From: Planctomycetaceae bacterium
GTDB lineage: Bacteria > Planctomycetota > Planctomycetia > Pirellulales > Thermoguttaceae
Direction: 5' to 3'
Assembly (NCBI GenBank): GCA_031278315.1
Contig: JAITKS010000201.1
Span: 1-10,856, forward strand
Length of the DNA: 10,856 nucleotides
The notes beneath the pieces were generated by a model that saw nothing but the letters and a program-made list of their open reading frames with translations, had not been told where the DNA came from and did no database searches. The stretch's first letter is position 1; every line of letters begins with the position of its first letter. This document shows positions 5,863-10,856 of this stretch, in pieces. The position numbers and the translations under genes were made by a program.

Positions 5863-6092
5863 CATAGACAATTTTTTTAACTCAAAAACAAGTTGTATTT
5901 ATTAAAAATTATTGCAACGTTTATTGATAATATTTCCAATTTCCTAAATATGAATTTAACGGGTTATTGTTATTTTTATTAAGTTTGGTATGATTGCAAA
6001 ATCATAATTTTTTGTCAACAGGAAATATCAGGGTTTTTTTTGTTACATTTAATTTTTGTTACATTTAATAAGATAAATTGAGAAGAGATTGT
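5863..6092. other. AT-rich leader of queE with an exact 16-bp duplication
   Basis: This stretch has no gene. At 6037-6052 and 6053-6068 the 16-mer TTTTTGTTACATTTAA is repeated exactly in tandem, just upstream of queE. A queE promoter must lie in this region, but AT richness makes any -10 call unreliable. A purine-rich GAGAAGAG lies at 6080-6087, five bases before the chosen ATG, as a possible ribosome binding site. Confidence 0.5.
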
Positions 6093-6797
6093 ATGTGGGT
6101 ACTCGAAATATATCAATCAAAACAAGGTGAAGGTATCTGGACAGGTACATATAGTGTTTTTGTCCGCCTACTCGGTTGCCCCCTGCGCTGCAGCTATTGC
6201 GATACCATTTACGCACGCTACCTCCCCGATAACCCAAATTTCGAACACGGCGCAGATATCTCCCCCGAAGAAATCGCCGGCCGCGTTTTGCTGCTCGACC
6301 AACCTCACGTCGTAATAACCGGCGGAGAACCAATGCAATCAAACGGAATCACACAACTGACAAAACTACTAAAAGATTTCGATTACAAAATCACAATCGA
6401 AACAGCCGGCATCTTTTTCACAGACGTATATTGCGATCTAATGTCAATCAGCCCAAAATTAAGTAACTCACGACCAATAAATTCCTCAAATCACAACGAA
6501 CTCAAACAACACGACGAAACCTACTCAAAACCCGATATCGTACAAAAATTAATGGCACGCTATAACTACCAACTAAAATTCGTCGTCGATACTCCGCAAG
6601 ACTTAGATGAAATTAATTTATATCTCGTCAACTTGCAAAACGTTATCCCCGAAAGAGTTCTACTCATGCCGCAAGCTACCGACATTATCACAATGGATCA
6701 AAAAGCACAATGGATCATTCCTCATTGTGAATCTCGCGGATTCAGTTACTGCCCAAGAATGCAAATAGTCTGGTACGGAAATAAACAACGAACCTAA
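6093..6797 (+). CDS. queE: 7-carboxy-7-deazaguanine synthase (radical SAM, QueE)
   Basis: This 234-residue radical SAM enzyme converts 6-carboxy-tetrahydropterin to 7-carboxy-7-deazaguanine, the step that forms the deazapurine ring in queuosine and preQ1 synthesis. Visible features are the N-terminal IYQSKQGEG typical of QueE, the cluster-binding cysteines Cys29, Cys33 and Cys36 in GCPLRCSYCDT (CxxxCxxC), the SAM-binding GGEP at 77-80, SISPKLSNSRP, and a C-terminal PRMQIVWYGN that matches the family's usual ending. I chose the ATG at 6093 because family members begin a few residues before the IYQS motif. A TTG at 6078 in the same frame would add five residues. Length is normal. No queC, queD or queF is in the window, and flanking DNA is repeat-rich and non-coding, so it appears to be transcribed alone. 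Confidence 0.95.
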   Translation: MWVLEIYQSKQGEGIWTGTYSVFVRLLGCPLRCSYCDTIYARYLPDNPNFEHGADISPEEIAGRVLLLDQPHVVITGGEPMQSNGITQLTKLLKDFDYKITIETAGIFFTDVYCDLMSISPKLSNSRPINSSNHNELKQHDETYSKPDIVQKLMARYNYQLKFVVDTPQDLDEINLYLVNLQNVIPERVLLMPQATDIITMDQKAQWIIPHCESRGFSYCPRMQIVWYGNKQRT

Positions 6798-6848
6798 ATT
6801 TAATATCACCCATCAGAACCTCAGTTGAATGGAAAATAAAAACCACAC

Positions 6849-6963
6849 AGTCGAAATATGCGATCCGCCAATCCGCCGCCAATCCGCCGCCAATCCGCCG
6901 TCAATCCGCCGTCAATCCGCCGCAAGCTGCCGCCAATCCGCCGCAAGCTGCTCAGTCGAAATG
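6849..6963. repeat. GC-rich 11-bp tandem repeat bracketed by a direct repeat
   Basis: The 11-mer CAATCCGCCG(C/T) occurs five times in a row at 6869-6923. An AAGCTGCCGC variant follows, then one more 11-mer at 6934-6944 and a final AAGCTGC. The block is flanked by CAGTCGAAAT at 6849-6858 and 6953-6962. It is a GC island in very AT-rich DNA. The 11-bp period is not a multiple of three, which argues against protein-coding origin. Confidence 0.8.
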
Positions 6964-7035
6964 TACAATTCAACAAAAAATCAAATCGACTCGCACGACC
7001 TAATATTTTATTTGTAATATGTCAGTGAAATTTTT

Positions 7036-7095
7036 TTATTAATCACAGAGAATACAAAGAAAGAAAATTTTGTAATTTAAGATTTTGTAATATCA
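7036..7095. repeat. CACAGAG-type repeat, second diverged copy
   Basis: Positions 7038-7095 read TTAATCACAGAGAATACAAAG, then AAAATTTTGTAATTTAAGATTTT. This parallels 5748-5805 block by block, including the GTAATTT(T/A)AGATTTT end. It is on the same strand as the first copy. Confidence 0.55.
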
Positions 7096-7319
7096 GTGAA
7101 ATTTTGTTTTTCAACTTTTTTTGGTTTATGAATTTTACAACTAACCTTATTTTCAACCTTTGAAAAATTTTCACAAATATATTACGAAAAAAATAAATTA
7201 TTCCACTGATACATTACTGAATACTGAATTTAATTTTTTCTATAATATCACCGCATAATATCCACTAATATCACCCATAAAATTATCACATAATATCACA
7301 CTTATTTTTTTAATAATAA

Positions 7320-10300
7320 ATGCCAAAACGAACTGATCTTAAAAAAATTGCTATTATCGGCGCAGGTCCTATAGTTATTGGTCAAGCTTGCGAATTCGAT
7401 TATTCCGGCACTCAAGCATGCAAGGCGCTGCGTGAAGAAGGTTATGAAATTGTTCTTGTCAACTCGAATCCTGCAACCATAATGACGGATCCCGAGACCG
7501 CAGATCATACTTATATCGAACCTATCACATTAAATTATCTTACTGCGATACTTCACAAGGAACGTCCTGATGCAATTCTTCCTACACTTGGCGGTCAAAC
7601 TGCACTCAATATTGCAATTCAAATTTCTGATACAGGTACACTCGACGAACTCGGGATCGAAATGATCGGAGCGAATCGTGAAGTTATCCGCCGCGCCGAA
7701 GACCGCGACTTGTTTCGCGAAACAATGTACAAAGCTAATATCGATCTGCCGAAAAGTGAACTCGCCCGTAATCGTGCTGAGGCTTATCACGCTCTTGATA
7801 TAATTGGTCTTCCTTGTGTAATTCGACCCGCATTCACGCTTGGCGGAACCGGCGGCGGTATTGCTTATAATAAAGAAGAATTCGATAAAATTGTACAAGG
7901 CGGTCTTGCGGCAAGTATGGTCGGTGAAGTGTTAATTGAAGAATCTCTCGCAGGGTGGAAAGAGTTCGAGATGGAAATGATGAGAGATAAAAATGATAAT
8001 GTCGTAATTGTATGTTCTATCGAAAATCTTGACCCGATGGGAATACATACCGGCGACTCAATTACTGTCGCACCTGTTCAAACTATGACTGACCGTGAAT
8101 ACCAGAAAATGCGCGACTTGTCAATAAAGATAATTCGTGCCGTTGGAGTCGAAACGGGCGGTTGCAATATACAGTTTGCTCAAAATCCGCGAACAGGCAG
8201 ATTAGTCGTAATTGAAATGAATCCTCGTGTCAGCCGCAGTTCTGCACTTGCGTCAAAAGCGACAGGATTTCCTATCGCTAAAATCGCAGCAAAAGTTGCG
8301 GTCGGATATACTCTCGACGAATTACGTAACGATATTACGGGAACTACAAGTGTCTGTTTTGAACCAACTATCGATTATTGTGTCGTTAAAATTCCTAGAT
8401 TCGCATTTGAAAAATTTCCCGAAGGAAACGAAACTCTGTCAATTCAAATGAAATCTGTCGGCGAAGCAATGGGAATCGGTAGAACTTTTAAGGAAGCTTT
8501 ACACAAAACGATTCGCTCACTAGAAAATCGCCGATTCGGTTTATTCAGTGCCGACGATACTGTCGAACCAATCGACGAAATCTACCGTAAAATTAGCGTG
8601 CCTACCCGCGATAGACTCTACCAAATCGCTTGGGGAATTAGACAAGGCGCAGATATTGAAACGTTAAATCGTCTAACCGGTATCGATTCGTGGTTCTTGT
8701 ATCAAATCGCCGAAATTGTCCAAGCAGAATTAGAACTCGAAAATAAAAGACTCGACGATATCGCACCTAGTGAAATGTTACATCTCAAGCGGCTCGGATT
8801 CTCTGATAAACGTCTTGCAGAAATATTCGGTGTAACAGAAAAAACAGTTCGACTCCAAAGATTAGATCAAGGAATCACCGCAGTACGTAAAATGGTTGAC
8901 ACTTGCGGCGCAGAATTTGCCGCCGTTACACCTTATTACTACACAACATACGGAGAAGAAGATGAACCGGGTGAGCCGGATGACCGCCAATCAATACTTA
9001 TTCTTGGGGGCGGTCCGAATAGAATTGGTCAGGGGATTGAGTTTGATTATTGTTGTTGTCATGCTGCTTACACGGTTAAAAAACTCGGCTACCGGACAAT
9101 AATGATGAACTGTAATCCTGAAACAGTCTCAACTGATTATGATACTTCCGATGTACTCTATTTCGAGCCGCTTACACTCGAAGATGTACTTGGTGTAATT
9201 TCGCATGAAAATCCTATTGGTGTAATACTTCAATTCGGCGGACAAACTCCTCTTAATCTTGCTAAAGTGCTTGCTGATGAAAACGTGCCGATTCTTGGAA
9301 CGGATGTTGCTTCGATTGCGCTTGCGGAAGATCGTAGATTGTTTGGTGAATTGTTGCAATCTCTTGGAATTAGGCAAACTCAAGGCACGACTGCATTCAC
9401 ACTAGATGAGGCAATTACGGCTGCTGAAAAAATTGGTTATCCTGTTTTAATGCGTCCGAGTTTTGTGCTTGGAGGTGCGAAAATGGAAATCATATTTGAT
9501 CGTGACGATTTACAATCTTATTGGGACGCATTGTTGAAATACTCGAAACAAGCTGATTTGACAATAGATGAAAATCGACCCATTCTGATTGACCGTTTTC
9601 TTGAAGATGCAATCGAAATAGATGTTGATGCGGTTGCGGATGGAAAAAATGTAATTGTAGCTGCGATAATGGAACATATTGAAGAAGCGGGAATACATAG
9701 CGGCGATTCGGCTTGTTCTTTACCTCCGCAATCGCTTACGCCGAAGTTAATCAAGCAGCTTGAGGATGCAACACGAAAAATTGCGGTCAAGATGAATGTT
9801 ATTGGTTTGCTTAATATTCAATTTGCAATCAAGCACAAGTTGATTTATGTACTTGAGGTCAATCCTCGTGCGAGTCGTACGATTCCTTTTGTGAGTAAAG
9901 CAATTGGTGAACCGATGGCGTCGATTGCGACGCGTGTCATGCTTGGTGAAAAATTATCTGAAATGTTTTTACCGACACCTTTTAGGCGATGGCAGGAGAT
10001 AAATCATGTAGCGGTTAAGGAGTCTGTATTTCCTTGGACGAGGTTCCCGGGTGTTGATACGAGACTTGGACCGGAGATGAAATCAACGGGTGAAGTTATG
10101 GGAATTGCAGAGACTTTTGGCGAGGCGTTTGCTAAAGGTGAAAATGCAACTGGGATACCGGTTCCGTTAAGCGGCAATGTTTTTGTGTCAGTAAAGGAAG
10201 CGGACAAACCTTTTATTGGTGAAATTGCGAAGCAGCTTGTGAATTTAGGTTTTAAAATTATTGCGTCGAGGGGAACGGGTGCTGTAATTGCGAGCATGGG

Positions 10301-10568
10301 ATTTAATGTTGAAATTGTCGCAAAAATTGTAGAGGGAGAACGTCCGAACATTTTGGATAGAATGATTGACGGCAAAGTACAATGGATTATAAATACTCCA
10401 TCGGGAAAAAATCCGGTTAGAGATGAAATTCTAATTCGAACAACGGCAATGAGGATTGGTATTCCTTTAGTAACAACGGTACGCGGAGCCAAAGCATTCC
10501 TTGATGCGGTTTCTTTTCTATGTGAAAATACAAACGTAAATGTGAAAACAATCCAAGAGTACATGTAG
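7320..10568 (+). CDS. carB: Carbamoyl phosphate synthase large subunit
   Basis: At 1082 residues this is full length for CarB, which makes carbamoyl phosphate from bicarbonate, ammonia and two ATP for pyrimidine and arginine synthesis, using ammonia channelled from the small subunit CarA. The two homologous halves are clear. The first has IGAGPIVIGQACEFDYSG (13-30), Arg169 in IRPAFTLGG and LGGTGGG at 174-180. The second has GGGPNRIGQGIEFDY from 563 and RPSFVLGG (712-719). Both carry VIEMNPRVSRSSA or VLEVNPRASRTIP metal- and ATP-binding segments. Residues from about 950 form the regulatory MGS-like domain. One oddity is GGAKMEI after the second LGG stretch, where E. coli has GGRAMEI. Codon choice changes near 9.2-9.4 kb. 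The ATG lacks a Shine-Dalgarno sequence. carA is not in the window, and no gene follows in the remaining 288 bp. Confidence 0.98.
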   Translation: MPKRTDLKKIAIIGAGPIVIGQACEFDYSGTQACKALREEGYEIVLVNSNPATIMTDPETADHTYIEPITLNYLTAILHKERPDAILPTLGGQTALNIAIQISDTGTLDELGIEMIGANREVIRRAEDRDLFRETMYKANIDLPKSELARNRAEAYHALDIIGLPCVIRPAFTLGGTGGGIAYNKEEFDKIVQGGLAASMVGEVLIEESLAGWKEFEMEMMRDKNDNVVIVCSIENLDPMGIHTGDSITVAPVQTMTDREYQKMRDLSIKIIRAVGVETGGCNIQFAQNPRTGRLVVIEMNPRVSRSSALASKATGFPIAKIAAKVAVGYTLDELRNDITGTTSVCFEPTIDYCVVKIPRFAFEKFPEGNETLSIQMKSVGEAMGIGRTFKEALHKTIRSLENRRFGLFSADDTVEPIDEIYRKISVPTRDRLYQIAWGIRQGADIETLNRLTGIDSWFLYQIAEIVQAELELENKRLDDIAPSEMLHLKRLGFSDKRLAEIFGVTEKTVRLQRLDQGITAVRKMVDTCGAEFAAVTPYYYTTYGEEDEPGEPDDRQSILILGGGPNRIGQGIEFDYCCCHAAYTVKKLGYRTIMMNCNPETVSTDYDTSDVLYFEPLTLEDVLGVISHENPIGVILQFGGQTPLNLAKVLADENVPILGTDVASIALAEDRRLFGELLQSLGIRQTQGTTAFTLDEAITAAEKIGYPVLMRPSFVLGGAKMEIIFDRDDLQSYWDALLKYSKQADLTIDENRPILIDRFLEDAIEIDVDAVADGKNVIVAAIMEHIEEAGIHSGDSACSLPPQSLTPKLIKQLEDATRKIAVKMNVIGLLNIQFAIKHKLIYVLEVNPRASRTIPFVSKAIGEPMASIATRVMLGEKLSEMFLPTPFRRWQEINHVAVKESVFPWTRFPGVDTRLGPEMKSTGEVMGIAETFGEAFAKGENATGIPVPLSGNVFVSVKEADKPFIGEIAKQLVNLGFKIIASRGTGAVIASMGFNVEIVAKIVEGERPNILDRMIDGKVQWIINTPSGKNPVRDEILIRTTAMRIGIPLVTTVRGAKAFLDAVSFLCENTNVNVKTIQEYM

Positions 10569-10654
10569 ATACAAAAAGTTTAACCGATCATAGCAACTAC
10601 AACAGCAGCAGTCTATTCTTTCAACAATGCCGGAAAATTGAAAAATCGAAAATT

Positions 10655-10785
10655 AAGTAATATACTCTTTGTACTTTAAAATTCGGTTTTATTTTTTGTA
10701 ACGAAAAAGGTGACCATTCACGCATAAACTAGAATCGCCCTGAAAGGGCAACAGGATTATAACCCGCCCCATCGGGGCGGGTAAA
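10655..10785 (-). repeat. Dispersed repeat, copy D (inverted relative to copy A)
   Basis: The reverse complement of this stretch matches copy A almost base for base. It extends further and so shows the full left end: a perfect hairpin with stem CCCGCCCC (10763-10770), loop ATC, and GGGGCGGG (10774-10781). The second hairpin GCCCTGAAAGGGC is at 10737-10749. It begins about 90 bp after the carB stop codon. There is no T-run after the GC-rich hairpin in the carB direction, so I do not call it a terminator. Confidence 0.85.
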
Positions 10786-10806
10786 AGCCCTCCTCCAAAT
10801 CGGGCA

Positions 10807-10819
10807 GCCCTGAAAGGGC
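10807..10819. repeat. Extra copy of the GCCCTGAAAGGGC hairpin
   Basis: The 13-mer GCCCTGAAAGGGC at 10737-10749 recurs exactly here, 70 bp on and in the same orientation. This suggests the element continues, or that a second element starts before the window ends. The 5-bp arms GCCCT/AGGGC around GAA could form a hairpin. The remaining bases up to 10856 show nothing more. Confidence 0.7.
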
Positions 10820-10856
10820 GGTAAGAAATAAATCCGCGGTTAACAGATATTGTGAA

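Larger units (their letters stand above)
6798..7319. other. Repeat-rich gap between queE and carB
   Basis: There is no convincing gene. Besides the GC-rich tandem repeat and the CACAGAG copy listed separately, TAATATCACCCAT occurs exactly at 6801-6813 and 7266-7278. Related ATAATATCAC words cluster at 7242-7302 just before carB, and TCAGTGAAATTTT occurs at about 7021 and 7091. The carB start is preceded only by A/T (TTTTTTTAATAATAA), with no Shine-Dalgarno sequence. The carB promoter should lie here but cannot be pinned down. Confidence 0.5.

Noticed and set aside
6078..6092. TTG start for queE at 6078
   Set aside because: It would add five residues (MRRDC) before the conserved start of the family. 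The ATG at 6093 fits family length and has a purine-rich stretch at suitable distance.
6829..7017. Small 62-residue plus-strand gene
   Set aside because: Most of it is the translated 11-bp GC-rich tandem repeat (RRQSAA-like runs). It has no Shine-Dalgarno sequence and no recognisable domain. The period is out of frame with codons.
10004..10564. 186-residue minus-strand frame
   Set aside because: It lies wholly within carB's conserved C-terminal region and has no recognisable domain. It is an antisense shadow.
10763..10781. Rho-independent terminator of carB at the GC-rich hairpin
   Set aside because: The 8-bp stem is strong, but it is followed by TAAAAGCCC rather than a T-run, it lies about 195 bp beyond carB, and it belongs to the dispersed repeat.
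1..10785. The whole window as one transposon bounded by inverted copies A and D
   Set aside because: The contents are housekeeping and metabolic genes with no transposase. Further copies of the same repeat lie inside, and no target duplication can be seen because copy A is cut by the window edge.

Overview
The window is about 10.9 kb of AT-rich bacterial DNA with six convincing protein genes, no RNA gene that I can recognise, and a large amount of repeat-laden intergenic sequence. The best guess for the host is a low-GC member of the Planctomycetota. The basis is the secreted protease, whose nucleophile region (GGRSGGGLF followed by LIGVCN) and overall build resemble proteins I associate with that phylum. 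Weak or missing Shine-Dalgarno sequences at several starts and long repeat-rich gaps fit but prove nothing. The assignment is an inference from protein style.

Layout. Positions 1-345 hold a dispersed repeat (copy A) and an imperfect long hairpin. Three minus-strand genes follow, transcribed in the order cysM (2293-1409), a JAMM metalloprotease (1248-826) and a CysO/ThiS-type sulfur carrier (648-346). Positions 2294-3085 are non-coding and hold a triplicated Shine-Dalgarno-like repeat and a structured inverted repeat. The plus-strand gene at 3086-5056 encodes a secreted thioredoxin-like/trypsin-like protein with low-complexity linkers. Positions 5057-6092 form a 1 kb repeat complex: partial copies of the dispersed repeat in both orientations around a five-unit tandem array of 58-59 bp, each unit centred on a near-perfect palindrome. 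queE (6093-6797) follows, then a 520 bp gap with a GC-rich 11-bp tandem repeat, then carB (7320-10568). The window ends in another copy of the dispersed repeat (copy D), inverted relative to copy A.

How the genes fit together. The three minus-strand genes match the protein-thiocarboxylate route to cysteine known from Mycobacterium tuberculosis (CysO-CysM-Mec). The carrier delivers sulfur as a C-terminal thiocarboxylate, the CysM-type PLP enzyme adds it to an activated serine, and the JAMM enzyme releases cysteine. Here the carrier ends Gly-Gly-Ile-Ser-Thr rather than Gly-Gly, so it should need trimming before activation. The activating E1-like enzyme is not in the window. queE (queuosine precursor synthesis) and carB (carbamoyl phosphate synthesis) are ordinary housekeeping genes without pathway partners nearby, and carA is absent.

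The most interesting points are the masked sulfur-carrier tail, the palindromic tandem array, the dispersed repeat family placed mostly at gene 3' ends, the degenerate thioredoxin-protease fusion, and a change in codon choice inside carB. I found no clear evidence of a wholly new defence or mobile system.
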